Shown here: positions 24,855 through 32,476 of the stretch, in pieces
Layout of the letters: every line of letters begins with the position of its first letter
Numbering within the stretch: the stretch's first letter is position 1
Assembly (NCBI GenBank): GCA_038241255.1
Contig: JBBRFW010000028.1
Span: 1-38,919, forward strand
DNA: 38,919 nucleotides
Source: Schlegelella_A sp038241255
GTDB lineage: Bacteria; Pseudomonadota; Gammaproteobacteria; Burkholderiales; Burkholderiaceae_C
Reading direction: 5' to 3'
Position numbers and translations under genes: made by a program
The notes under the pieces: generated by a model
Database searches by the model: none
Seen by the model: only the letters and a program-made list of their open reading frames with translations
What the model was told of the DNA's origin: nothing

Positions 24855-26092
24855 ACGCCACGCCGCCCCGGCCGCCGCTGCTCGCGCTCGATGACGCCAT
24901 CGAGCGCATCCTCGCCCGGGTCGTGGCGCCGGGTGCTGAGCGCGCCGAGACGGTTTCGACCTTCGACGCGCTCGGCCGCGTCCTCGCCACTGACGTGCGC
25001 TCGCAGATCGACGTGCCGCCTGAGGACAACAGCGAGATGGACGGCTACGCCCGGCGCGCGGCCGACGCCGCCGCGCCGGGCGCGGTGCTCGCGGTCAGTC
25101 AGCGCATCGCCGCCGGTAGCGTCGGCGCGCCGCTCGCTCCGGGCACGGCGGCGCGCATCTTCACCGGCGCGCAGGTGCCGGTCGGTGCCGACGCGGTCGT
25201 CATGCAGGAGCTGTGCACGGTGGTCGACGGCGGCGTGCGCGTCGATGCGGCGGTGCGCGCCGGGCAGTCTGTGCGCCGGCGCGGCGAAGACGTCGAGCGC
25301 GGCGCGCGCGTGCTCGCCGCAGGCATCCGGCTGACGCCGCAGGCGCTCGGCATGGCGGCATCGGTGGGCGCCGCGACGCTGCAGGTCGCGCGGCGGCCGC
25401 GCGTCGCGCTGTTCTCGACCGGCGACGAGCTGGCGATGCCGGGCGAGACGCTCAAGCCCGGCGCGATCTACAACTCGAACCGCTTCACCCTGCGCGGGCT
25501 GATCGAGTCGCTGGGCGCCATGCACGACGACCTCGGCATCGTCCCGGATCGGCTCGATGCGACCCGCGAAGCGCTCAAGCGCGCCGCAGAGACGAACGAC
25601 CTCATAGTCACCTGCGGCGGCGTCTCCGTCGGCGAGGAGGACCACCTGCGGCCCGCACTCGAGCGCGAAGGCAAGCTCGACCTCTGGCAGATCGCGATGA
25701 AGCCCGGCAAGCCGCTCGCCTTCGGCGAGGTCTTCCGCGCCGACGGCTCCTCGGCCTGGTTCATCGGCCTGCCGGGCAATCCGGTGTCGTCGTTCGTCAC
25801 CTTCCTGCTCGCGGTGCGGCCGGTGCTCCTGCGCCTGCAGGGCGCGAGCGACCTGGCCCTGCGGCCGATCGCGATGCGCGCGGATTTCGGGTGGCCCAAG
25901 CCAGACCGCCGGCGCGAGTTTCTGCGCGTGCGCCGTAACGAGGTGGGCGGCGTCGACCTGTTCGGCCATCAGGGCTCGGCGGTCCTGACCTCGACCATCT
26001 GGGCCGACGGCTTCGTCGACAACCCGCCCGGGCAGTTGATCGTGCCCGGCGATGTCGTCCGCTACCTGTCGCTGCGCGAGCTGCTCGGATGA
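24851..26092 (+). CDS. moeA: Molybdopterin molybdotransferase MoeA
   Basis: MoeA inserts molybdate into adenylated molybdopterin. The 413-residue product has PPEDNSEMDGYA (usually D-N-S-A-M-D-G-Y-A), the MoCF-biosynthesis domain with FSTGDELAMPGE and NSNRFTLRGLI, and CGGVSVGEEDHL followed by KPGKPLAFGE and LPGNPVSSFVTF. The start overlaps the thrC stop (ATGA), an odd mix of amino acid and cofactor genes that is nevertheless common in betaproteobacteria as I remember it. moaD follows with another ATGA overlap. Confidence 0.96.
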   Translation: MNATPPRPPLLALDDAIERILARVVAPGAERAETVSTFDALGRVLATDVRSQIDVPPEDNSEMDGYARRAADAAAPGAVLAVSQRIAAGSVGAPLAPGTAARIFTGAQVPVGADAVVMQELCTVVDGGVRVDAAVRAGQSVRRRGEDVERGARVLAAGIRLTPQALGMAASVGAATLQVARRPRVALFSTGDELAMPGETLKPGAIYNSNRFTLRGLIESLGAMHDDLGIVPDRLDATREALKRAAETNDLIVTCGGVSVGEEDHLRPALEREGKLDLWQIAMKPGKPLAFGEVFRADGSSAWFIGLPGNPVSSFVTFLLAVRPVLLRLQGASDLALRPIAMRADFGWPKPDRRREFLRVRRNEVGGVDLFGHQGSAVLTSTIWADGFVDNPPGQLIVPGDVVRYLSLRELLG

Positions 26093-26340
26093 AGGTCGCG
26101 GTGCGCTACTTCGCGGCGGTGCGCGAGGCGCTCGGCCGCGGCGAGGACGCCGAACTCGCCGCCGGCGCCGACGTTGCCGCCCTGCGCGACGCGCTGGTCG
26201 CGCAAGGAGGCCGGCACGCCGAGGCGCTCGGCCGTGAGCGGGTGCTGCGCAGCGCCCGCAACCGCCTCCTCTGCGCCGAAAGCACGCCGCTTGCCGATGG
26301 CGACGAGGTCGGCTTCTTCCCGCCGCTCACGGGCGGCTGA
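26089..26340 (+). CDS. moaD: Molybdopterin synthase sulfur-carrier subunit MoaD
   Basis: The 83-residue product has a ubiquitin-like beta-grasp fold and ends GFFPPLTGG, whose Gly-Gly tail is thiocarboxylated and donates sulfur to precursor Z. The early segment KVAVRYFAAVREALG and the later ADGDEVGFFPP are family-typical. The start overlaps the moeA stop and moaE, its partner subunit, begins ten bases downstream. Confidence 0.95.
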   Translation: MKVAVRYFAAVREALGRGEDAELAAGADVAALRDALVAQGGRHAEALGRERVLRSARNRLLCAESTPLADGDEVGFFPPLTGG

Positions 26341-26350
26341 GGCGGAGCCG

Positions 26351-26860
26351 ATGACCGCGTCGCGCGTCTCGATCCAGGAACACGACTTCGACCTCGGCGC
26401 GGAAGTCGTGGCCCTGCGCGCCGGCGACGGCGGCGTCGGCGCGGTGGCGGCGTTCATAGGCACCGTGCGCGACCGCAACGACGGCAGTGCCGTACGCTCT
26501 CTCGAGCTCGAGCACTATCCCGGCATGACCGAGGAGGCGATCGAGGCGATGATCGACGAGGCGGTTCGGCGGTTCTCGATCCGTTCCGTACGCGTCGTCC
26601 ATCGCGTCGGAACCCTCGCGCCTGCAGCGCAGATCGTCCTCGTCGCGGTCACCGCGGCCCATCGCGGCGAGGCCTTCCAGGCCTGCGAGTTCCTCATGGA
26701 CTACCTGAAGACACAGGCGCCTTTCTGGAAGAAGGAGGCCGGCCCAGCGGGTGCGCGCTGGGTCGATGCGCGGGTCGCCGATGACGCCGCGCTGGCGCGC
26801 TGGGGGATCGAGGCGGGCAACGCCTTCGATCCGGCCGGGGACGCGCCGGCGAGGCGCTGA
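26351..26860 (+). CDS. moaE: Molybdopterin synthase catalytic subunit MoaE
   Basis: MoaE takes sulfur from MoaD to form molybdopterin. The 169-residue product shows GAVAAFIGTVRDRNDG, LELEHYPGMTEEAIE, VHRVGTLAPAAQIVLVAV, and the active-site lysines in YLKTQAPFWKKE. ATG 26351 is preceded by a GGCGGAG-like purine stretch. The C-terminus runs about 15 residues past the usual end (AGNAFDPAGDAPARR), which is unremarkable. Confidence 0.96.
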   Translation: MTASRVSIQEHDFDLGAEVVALRAGDGGVGAVAAFIGTVRDRNDGSAVRSLELEHYPGMTEEAIEAMIDEAVRRFSIRSVRVVHRVGTLAPAAQIVLVAVTAAHRGEAFQACEFLMDYLKTQAPFWKKEAGPAGARWVDARVADDAALARWGIEAGNAFDPAGDAPARR

Positions 26861-26862
26861 AC

Positions 26863-27243
26863 ATGCCGTGGCTCGAGATCGCCGCCGTCTCTGCCGGTGC
26901 CGTCGTCGGCTCGCTGCTGCGCTGGATGGTGGGGATGTGGCTGAACCTGCGGTGGGCCGGCTTCCCTCTCGGCACCCTGTTCGTCAACTGCGTGGGCGGC
27001 CTGGTCATCGGTGGAGTGCTGTTCTGGCTCGAGCGCTCGCCCAACGAGCTGTTTCGCCTCCTGATCGTGACCGGCCTGCTAGGCGGCTTCACGACCTTTT
27101 CAGCCTTCTCCGCCGAGTCGCTGATCCTGCTCCAGCGCGGGCAGCTCGCCCTGGCCCTGGCCCACACGCTGGCCCATGTCGTGGGCGCGCTTGCCTGCGC
27201 CGCGCTCGGCTTTCGCATCGCCCAGGCCGCGCTCTTGCGCTGA
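26863..27243 (+). CDS. crcB: Fluoride exporter CrcB/Fluc
   Basis: The 126-residue protein has four hydrophobic segments, as in the dual-topology fluoride channels. GTLFVNCVGGLVIGG holds the pore asparagine and GFTTFSAFSAESLILL holds the Phe-box and the central sodium-binding region; GSLLRWMVG is the N-terminal signature. It starts two bases after moaE, so it is translated as part of the Moco run. No fluoride riboswitch precedes it; none would fit in two bases. Confidence 0.95.
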   Translation: MPWLEIAAVSAGAVVGSLLRWMVGMWLNLRWAGFPLGTLFVNCVGGLVIGGVLFWLERSPNELFRLLIVTGLLGGFTTFSAFSAESLILLQRGQLALALAHTLAHVVGALACAALGFRIAQAALLR

Positions 27244-27247
27244 ATCA

Positions 27248-27263
27248 AGCCGGCGTGCCGGCT
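27248..27263 (+). repeat. Perfect inverted repeat upstream of the clpB promoter
   Basis: AGCCGGC, two bases GT, GCCGGCT: seven-base arms, folding as a six-base-pair stem with loop CGTG. It begins five bases after the crcB stop and ends two bases before the clpB -35. There is no T run. It may weaken read-through from the crcB operon or bind a regulator. Confidence 0.45.
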
Positions 27264-27265
27264 GC

Positions 27266-27293
27266 CTTGAAATGAGCGTGCCGCGCCCAACCT
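27266..27293 (+). promoter_or_regulatory. Sigma-32 heat-shock promoter of clpB
   Basis: CTTGAAA (27266-27272) matches the sigma-32 -35 consensus exactly. Thirteen bases later comes CCCAACCT (27286-27293), six of eight against CCCCATNT. Transcription would start near 27300, leaving a short leader that carries GGAGG (27304-27308) before the clpB ATG at 27318. This agrees with heat-shock control of ClpB in proteobacteria. Confidence 0.8.
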
Positions 27294-27317
27294 CTGCGCG
27301 ATCGGAGGAATCCAGCC

Positions 27318-29909
27318 ATGCGTATCGACAAACTGACGACGACCTTCCAGGAGGCGCTCGGCGAAGCGCAGAGCCTGGCCGTCACCCGCGACAACCCCTA
27401 CATCGAGCTCGCGCACGTGTTGACGGCGATGCTCGCCCAAACCGACGGACCCAAGGCATTGCTGCAGCGCGCCGGCGTCAAAGTCGGCGGCCTTCAGAAC
27501 GGGCTCGAGGACGCGCTGAGGCGCCTGCCGCAAGTGCAAGGCGGCGAGCAGGTCCAGCCCGGGCGCGAGCTCGGCGCGCTGCTGCAGGCGGCGGAGAAGG
27601 AAGCGGGCAAGCGCGGCGACCAGTTCATCTCGAGCGAGCTGTTCTTGCTCGCCGCCGCCGAATCGAAGACGGCGGTCGGCGCGCTCCTCAAGGAATTCGG
27701 CGCCAACCGCAAGTCGCTCGAGGCGGCGATCGACGCGGTTCGTGGCGGCCAGAAGGTCGACAGCGCCGAGGCCGAGGGGCAGCGCGAGGCGCTCAAGAAG
27801 TACACCCTCGACCTGACCGAGCGTGCCCGGGCCGGCAAGCTCGATCCCGTGATCGGCCGCGACGACGAGATCCGGCGCGCGATCCAGGTGCTGCAGCGGC
27901 GCACCAAGAACAATCCGGTGCTGATCGGCGAGCCCGGCGTCGGCAAGACGGCGATCGTCGAGGGCCTGGCGCAGCGCATCGTCGCCGGCGAAGTGCCCGA
28001 CACCCTGAAGGACAAGCGCGTCCTGGTCCTCGACATGGCGCTCCTGCTCGCCGGCGCAAAGTACCGCGGCGAGTTCGAGGAGCGCCTGAAGGGCGTGCTC
28101 AAGGAAGTCGCGCAGGACGAGGGCCGGACGATCGTCTTCATCGACGAGATCCACACCATGGTCGGCGCGGGCAAGGCGGAAGGCGCGATCGACGCGGGCA
28201 ACATGCTCAAGCCCGCCCTCGCGCGCGGCGAGCTGCACTGCCTCGGCGCGACGACGCTCGACGAGTACCGCAAGTACATCGAGAAGGACGCCGCCCTCGA
28301 ACGTCGCTTCCAGAAGATCCTCGTCGGCGAGCCGAGCGTCGAGGCGACGATCGCGATCCTGCGCGGGCTGAAGGAAAAATACGAGGCGCACCACGGCGTA
28401 GAGATCACCGACCCGGCGATCGTTGCCGCGGCCGAGCTATCGCATCGCTACATCACTGACCGCTTCCTGCCCGACAAGGCAATCGACCTGATCGACGAAG
28501 CCGCGGCCAAGGTCAAGATCGAGATCGACTCCAAGCCCGAAGTGCTCGACAAGCTCGACCGCCGGCTGATCCAACTGCAGATCGAGCGCGCGGCCGTGGT
28601 CAAGGAAAAGGACGAGGCGTCCCGGCGGCGCCGTGATCTGATCGAGGAAGAGATTGCCCGCGTCCAGCGCGAGGTCGCCGACATGGAGGAGGTCTGGAAG
28701 GCGGAGAAGGCGGCAGCGCAAGGCTCGGGCCTGATGCTTGAGGAGATCGATCGCATGCGGTTCCGGATCGAGGAGCTGACGCGAAAGGGTGAGTACGACA
28801 AGGTCGCCAAGCTTCGCTATGAGTCGCTTCCGGAGCTGGAGAGGAAGCTCAAGGAAGCGCAGGCCAAGGAGCAGAAGAAGAGCCTCGACGCAGGTCATCC
28901 GCAGCTCCTGCGCACCCTGGTCGGCGCCGAGGAGATCGCCGAGGTCGTCGCGCGTGCCACCGGCATCCCGGTCTCCAAGCTGATGCAGGGCGAGCGCGAC
29001 AAGCTGCTGCAGATGGAAGCCAGGCTGCACGAGCGCGTCATCGGCCAGGACGAGGCGATCACTGCGGTTTCCAATGCGATCCGGCGCTCGCGCTCGGGGC
29101 TCTCCGATCCGAACCGGCCGACCGGCTCGTTCCTGTTCCTCGGGCCGACCGGGGTCGGCAAGACAGAGCTCTGCAAGGCGCTCGCCGGGTTCCTGTTCGA
29201 CAGCGAGGACCACCTCATCCGCCTCGACATGAGCGAGTTCATGGAGAAGCACTCGGTGGCGCGCATGATCGGCGCGCCGCCTGGCTACGTCGGCTACGAC
29301 GAGGGCGGCTACCTGACCGAGGCGGTGCGCAGGAAGCCTTACTGCGTGCTGCTGCTCGACGAGGTCGAGAAGGCGCACCCGGATGTCTTCAACGTCCTGC
29401 TGCAGGTCCTCGACGATGGCCGCCTCACGGACGGGCAGGGGCGCACGGTCGACTTCAAGAACACGGTCATCGTCATGACCTCGAACCTCGGCTCGCACCA
29501 GATCATGCAGATGGTCGGCCAGAGCTCGGAGGCGATCCACGACGCGGTCTGGGTGGAGGTCAAGAAGCACTTCCGGCCCGAGTTCCTGAACCGGATCGAC
29601 GAGGCGGTCGTCTTCCACGCGCTCGACCAGAAGAATATCCAGGCGATCGCCAAGATCCAGCTCAAGGTGCTCGAGACGCGCCTAGAGAAGATGGACATGA
29701 AACTCGAGGTGACGAGCCGGGCGCTCGCGCAGATCGCCAAGGCCGGGTTCGACCCGGTGTTCGGCGCGCGGCCGCTCAAGCGCGCGATCCAGAAGGACAT
29801 CGAGAACCCGGTCGCTAAGCTCATCCTCGAAGGCCGCTTCGGCCCGAAGGACGTGATCCCGGTCGACCACGAGAACGGCCGTTTCATCTTCGACCGCGTG
29901 GTGCACTGA
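27318..29909 (+). CDS. clpB: ATP-dependent disaggregase ClpB
   Basis: ClpB is a hexameric AAA+ machine that pulls proteins out of aggregates together with DnaK. The 863-residue product has the Clp N-domain (1-145), AAA+ 1 with Walker A GEPGVGKT at about 204 and FIDEIHTMVGAG, the coiled-coil M-domain (about 400-530, rich in Glu, Arg and Lys), and AAA+ 2 with GPTGVGKT at about 609 and a C-terminal small domain. The M-domain marks it as ClpB, not ClpA or ClpC. A strong GGAGG ribosome site and the sigma-32 promoter lie upstream. It converges on the roadblock-like gene with an 8-base gap. Confidence 0.98.
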   Translation: MRIDKLTTTFQEALGEAQSLAVTRDNPYIELAHVLTAMLAQTDGPKALLQRAGVKVGGLQNGLEDALRRLPQVQGGEQVQPGRELGALLQAAEKEAGKRGDQFISSELFLLAAAESKTAVGALLKEFGANRKSLEAAIDAVRGGQKVDSAEAEGQREALKKYTLDLTERARAGKLDPVIGRDDEIRRAIQVLQRRTKNNPVLIGEPGVGKTAIVEGLAQRIVAGEVPDTLKDKRVLVLDMALLLAGAKYRGEFEERLKGVLKEVAQDEGRTIVFIDEIHTMVGAGKAEGAIDAGNMLKPALARGELHCLGATTLDEYRKYIEKDAALERRFQKILVGEPSVEATIAILRGLKEKYEAHHGVEITDPAIVAAAELSHRYITDRFLPDKAIDLIDEAAAKVKIEIDSKPEVLDKLDRRLIQLQIERAAVVKEKDEASRRRRDLIEEEIARVQREVADMEEVWKAEKAAAQGSGLMLEEIDRMRFRIEELTRKGEYDKVAKLRYESLPELERKLKEAQAKEQKKSLDAGHPQLLRTLVGAEEIAEVVARATGIPVSKLMQGERDKLLQMEARLHERVIGQDEAITAVSNAIRRSRSGLSDPNRPTGSFLFLGPTGVGKTELCKALAGFLFDSEDHLIRLDMSEFMEKHSVARMIGAPPGYVGYDEGGYLTEAVRRKPYCVLLLDEVEKAHPDVFNVLLQVLDDGRLTDGQGRTVDFKNTVIVMTSNLGSHQIMQMVGQSSEAIHDAVWVEVKKHFRPEFLNRIDEAVVFHALDQKNIQAIAKIQLKVLETRLEKMDMKLEVTSRALAQIAKAGFDPVFGARPLKRAIQKDIENPVAKLILEGRFGPKDVIPVDHENGRFIFDRVVH

Positions 29910-29917
29910 CTCGGAGA

Positions 29918-31438
29918 TCAGGCGTGTTGGGCTTCCTCGAACAGGGAGTCCATCCGCAGCACCTGCAGGCGGGCGAGCGTCAGATTGGCGCTCGTCTTGT
30001 CAAGCACGGCGTGCATCGCCAGTCCCGGGTTGCGCGGCACGCCGCGCAGCAGCAGATGATGCGCGCCGAGCGAGATGGCCGCCTCCGGCAGGGCGTGACC
30101 GAAGCCGAGGGCGCGGCTTGCCGCCATCATCGCGGCGATCAGCGCGCTGCCGTGGGCGGAAAGCTCGGCCGACCCCGGGTTGGCGCCGGCGTGGGCGACC
30201 GGATGGCCGCTCTGCACCTCGAACACGCAGCAACTGATGACACCGTTCAGCTCGCTCAGCTGCTTGACGTAGCGCTCGATCAGCGTCGACGGCATGGTCG
30301 GCGAGTACGAGGGTGTTCCGATGGCCGGCATCGGCCGCATGGCCAGTACGATTGGCGGACGCGGGTCCTCCATCGGCAAGGTGTCCCCCGAGGGCAGGCC
30401 AGTCGCAAGCTGGGGACGCTTGGGCTGATATGCCGCGGGCTTGAAGGCCCCGAGCTCCGGCACCGCGCGTCCGTCGGCAGGGGTCTGCTCGCGCAGACGG
30501 CTCCAGGTGCCGGTGATGAAGGCCCAGGCGTCGGCCGGCCGCGCGACCTGCGGCGTCGTCCGCACGGCCACGCCGGTACCGCGACCGAGGTCGAGCCCGT
30601 GCGTCACGAGCGTGCTCGCCGAGGCGAGTGGCAACAGCAGCAGATTCCGGTTCGGCCACGGGCCGGTGAGGATGTCGTCGTGCAGCGGCTTCAGCGCCGA
30701 CGCGATCGCATGGCCCGGCAGCTCGCCGACCATGACCACGCCGAGCCGGCTGTAGGCGAGCAGGACGCGCGCGATCGCATGGCGCGACGCCGTGTCGGCG
30801 TCGGCCTCGGTGGTGTAGAGGCGAAGCAGCTGGTTGTCGGCGGTCGGCAACTCGACGAACTCGAGCGAGGCCAGCGCCGTGCCGTAGCCCTGGCGGCGAA
30901 CGACGAGCTTTTGCAACGCGCGTCCGCTCGCGGCGGCGATGCCGGCGAGGAGCTTCCTCGACGACGAGGTAGCGATGTCGTGGACGGCGATGAAGTTCGG
31001 CTGCAGGTGCTCGAACTGCTGCTGCAAAGCCTCGGCCGGTGCGCACGAGACGAACAGCTCGCGCTCGTTGCCGCCGATCTGACGACCGACCTCTTCCTTC
31101 TCGGTGGCGAGATAGTCGTTCTCGTTCTCTAGCAATTGGGTCGCGAGCGCCGTCTGGGCCCGGGTGGCGGCCCAGGCGTCGGGCGACTCGGTGCCGGAGC
31201 GGCCGCCACGGCGCTGCGATTCCAGGGGCGTGCCTCCCACTGCTGGCTGCGGCACGCGCCAGTCGTCGAGGCCGTTCGGCTGGCGCGCCTGGACGCGCGT
31301 CGACTGCCACTCCTCGAGTTCGTCCGTGGACGCGGGCTCGGCGCGCGTGGGCGCCCATTCCTCGGGCAAGGGGCCTCCCGTCGCGGCCGACTTCGAAGCG
31401 TCTCGCGCGAACTTGCCGCTGCTGCTCGAATCACTCAT
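29918..31438 (-). CDS. Protein with N-terminal Trp repeats and roadblock/LC7-like C-terminus, function unknown
   Basis: The 506-residue product starts at ATG 31438 with GAGGAA upstream; a longer frame to 31522 lacks support. Residues 20-95 hold a degenerate repeat: EEWAPTR, EEWQSTR and DDW have tryptophans at 28, 44 and 60, exactly 16 apart, and DAWAATR follows at 89. A middle domain (about 120-340) has no family I can name. A Pro-rich linker leads to a C-terminal domain (about 400-495; YVKQLSELNGVISCCVFEV, GSALIAAMMAASRALG, HHLLLRGVP, ANLTLARLQVLRMDSL) whose pattern fits roadblock/LC7 proteins, which often bind small GTPases. No GTPase gene is nearby. No signal peptide or membrane segment is seen. 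Confidence 0.8.
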   Translation of the reverse strand: MSDSSSSGKFARDASKSAATGGPLPEEWAPTRAEPASTDELEEWQSTRVQARQPNGLDDWRVPQPAVGGTPLESQRRGGRSGTESPDAWAATRAQTALATQLLENENDYLATEKEEVGRQIGGNERELFVSCAPAEALQQQFEHLQPNFIAVHDIATSSSRKLLAGIAAASGRALQKLVVRRQGYGTALASLEFVELPTADNQLLRLYTTEADADTASRHAIARVLLAYSRLGVVMVGELPGHAIASALKPLHDDILTGPWPNRNLLLLPLASASTLVTHGLDLGRGTGVAVRTTPQVARPADAWAFITGTWSRLREQTPADGRAVPELGAFKPAAYQPKRPQLATGLPSGDTLPMEDPRPPIVLAMRPMPAIGTPSYSPTMPSTLIERYVKQLSELNGVISCCVFEVQSGHPVAHAGANPGSAELSAHGSALIAAMMAASRALGFGHALPEAAISLGAHHLLLRGVPRNPGLAMHAVLDKTSANLTLARLQVLRMDSLFEEAQHA

Positions 31439-31620
31439 CGGAAGCGTTCCTCGCGACTGTCCGGTGCCGGGCGCCTGCTCTCCGAGCAGCGCGCAACTCA
31501 CGCAAGGCTCCCCGCCAGCCAATCAGTCGCAGTGTAATCCTGGCTCTCGCGCCGAACCGCCCGCGTCGGCAACGTCCGGTAACCGAGTCGTCGAGGATTA
31601 CCGTTCCAAAGCACCTGGGA

Positions 31621-31688
31621 CCGCCCCGACACCGACAAGCCAGCCGGGCCCTTGCGGGGGCACGGCGGTCCGGAAGGACCCGGGGCGG
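31621..31688 (+). repeat. Inverted repeat just upstream of the rpsF promoter
   Basis: CCGCCCCG (31621-31628) and CGGGGCGG (31681-31688) are perfect eight-base complements separated by 52 bases. Inside lies a second perfect hairpin, GGTCC (31667-31671), loop GGAA, GGACC (31676-31680). The right arm ends ten bases before the -10 hexamer and covers the -35 position. Confidence 0.45.
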
Positions 31689-31698
31689 CGCTTCGGTT

Positions 31699-31704
31699 TA
31701 TAAT
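31699..31704 (+). promoter_or_regulatory. Consensus -10 hexamer of the rpsF operon
   Basis: TATAAT, a six-of-six match in very GC-rich sequence. With transcription starting near 31711 the leader would be about 95 bases. No good -35 is seen 16-18 bases upstream; that position is taken by the GGACC arm of a hairpin, so an activator or an atypical -35 may be used. Confidence 0.65.
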
Positions 31705-31783
31705 TGAGGGCTTTCCCTTGCCGCATCGGGTCTTGACGTTGGACCCGGCGCCCGGACTTCTTCCCCGGCGAGCGGCTTCCTCA
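31705..31783 (+). promoter_or_regulatory. Candidate structured leader of rpsF (possible S6:S18 binding site)
   Basis: Nested complementary segments are present: TGAGG (31705-31709) with CCTCA (31779-31783); GCCGC (31720-31724) with GCGGC (31772-31776); and CGGGTC (31727-31732) with GACCCG (31742-31747) around a nine-base loop. Several CCG triplets lie in unpaired stretches. In many bacteria the S6:S18 complex represses its own operon through a leader structure with a CCG bulge. The match to that motif is my inference. Confidence 0.42.
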
Positions 31784-31805
31784 CAGGAATCCACAAGGAG
31801 ACGCC

Positions 31806-32177
31806 ATGCGTCATTACGAGATCGTGCTCTTGATCCATCCCGATCAGAGCGAGCAGGTTCCGGCCATGCTGGAACGCTACAAGGCCACCGTCACTGCGGG
31901 CGGCGGCAAGGTGCACCGGGTCGAGGACTGGGGTCGACGCCAGATGGCGTACATGATCCAGAAGCTTGCCAAGGCACATTATCTCTGCATCAACATCGAG
32001 TGCGACAACAAGGTGTTGAACGAGCTGGAGACCGGTTTTCGCTTCAACGACGCCGTGCTGCGCCACCTCACCGTCGTCAAGGACCAAGCCGAGACCACGC
32101 CTTCAGTGATGATGAAGGCCGTCGACCGCGAGGAATCGCGGCGCGCGCCTGCGCCGCAGCAGGAAGCGGCGGCCTGA
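31806..32177 (+). CDS. rpsF: 30S ribosomal protein S6
   Basis: The 123-residue product begins MRHYEIVLLIHPDQSEQVPAMLERY, the S6 signature, and continues GGGKVHRVEDWGRRQMAYMIQKL and YLCINIECD. S6 sits on the platform of the small subunit and binds S18, encoded two genes downstream. AAGGAG (31796-31801) gives a strong ribosome site. The C-terminal 25 residues (EESRRAPAPQQEAAA at the end) form a flexible tail as in E. coli. The stop TGA 32175-32177 overlaps the likely priB start. Confidence 0.97.
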   Translation: MRHYEIVLLIHPDQSEQVPAMLERYKATVTAGGGKVHRVEDWGRRQMAYMIQKLAKAHYLCINIECDNKVLNELETGFRFNDAVLRHLTVVKDQAETTPSVMMKAVDREESRRAPAPQQEAAA

Positions 32178-32464
32178 TCAATCGGCTGGCGCTGACGGCT
32201 AAGATCGTCGAGCGTGCGGCGCTCAGGTACACGCCGGCGGGACTGCCGGCGATCGACGTGAGCCTTCGCCACGAATCGGAGATCGCGCAGGCCGGCGGCG
32301 TTCGCAAGGTCAGCGTCGAGATACGGGGACGGGCGATCGGCCCCATCACCGAGCCGCTGCTGGCCGCGGAGCTAGGCACCGAGCATGTCTTCGCAGGCTT
32401 CCTTGGCGCCCAGCGCAACGGTCGCGGAATTGTTTTTCACATCCAATCCATCGAATCGAAGTAG
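32174..32464 (+). CDS. priB: Primosomal replication protein N (PriB), likely non-canonical start
   Basis: PriB is a single-strand-binding OB-fold protein that helps PriA restart stalled forks. The 96-residue product (INRLALTAKIVERAALRYTPAG, then LPAIDVSLRHESE, VRKVSVEIRGRAIG, HVFAGFLGAQRNGRGIVFHI) matches the family along its length and lies in the usual place between rpsF and rpsR. No ATG, GTG or TTG fits: upstream codons contain none near, and the first downstream GTG (32259) would remove about a third of the protein. CTG 32174 (CTGA overlap with rpsF) or ATC 32177, giving MNRL, are the candidates; AGGA lies at 32161-32164. Confidence 0.85.
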   Translation: MINRLALTAKIVERAALRYTPAGLPAIDVSLRHESEIAQAGGVRKVSVEIRGRAIGPITEPLLAAELGTEHVFAGFLGAQRNGRGIVFHIQSIESK

Positions 32465-32476
32465 AAAGGTAATCAC

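Larger units (their letters stand above)
31439..31805 (+). other. Divergent intergenic region between the roadblock-like gene and rpsF
   Basis: These 367 bases hold no gene I believe in. From left to right there is the GAGGAA ribosome site of the - strand gene, AT-poorer sequence with no clear feature to about 31620, a long inverted repeat (31621-31688) with an internal small hairpin, a perfect -10 hexamer (31699-31704), a leader that can fold on itself (31705-31783), and the rpsF Shine-Dalgarno AAGGAG (31796-31801). Confidence 0.6.

Noticed and set aside
26861..26862. Fluoride riboswitch before crcB
   Set aside because: The gene begins two bases after moaE, leaving no room; nothing like the motif is seen before the operon either.
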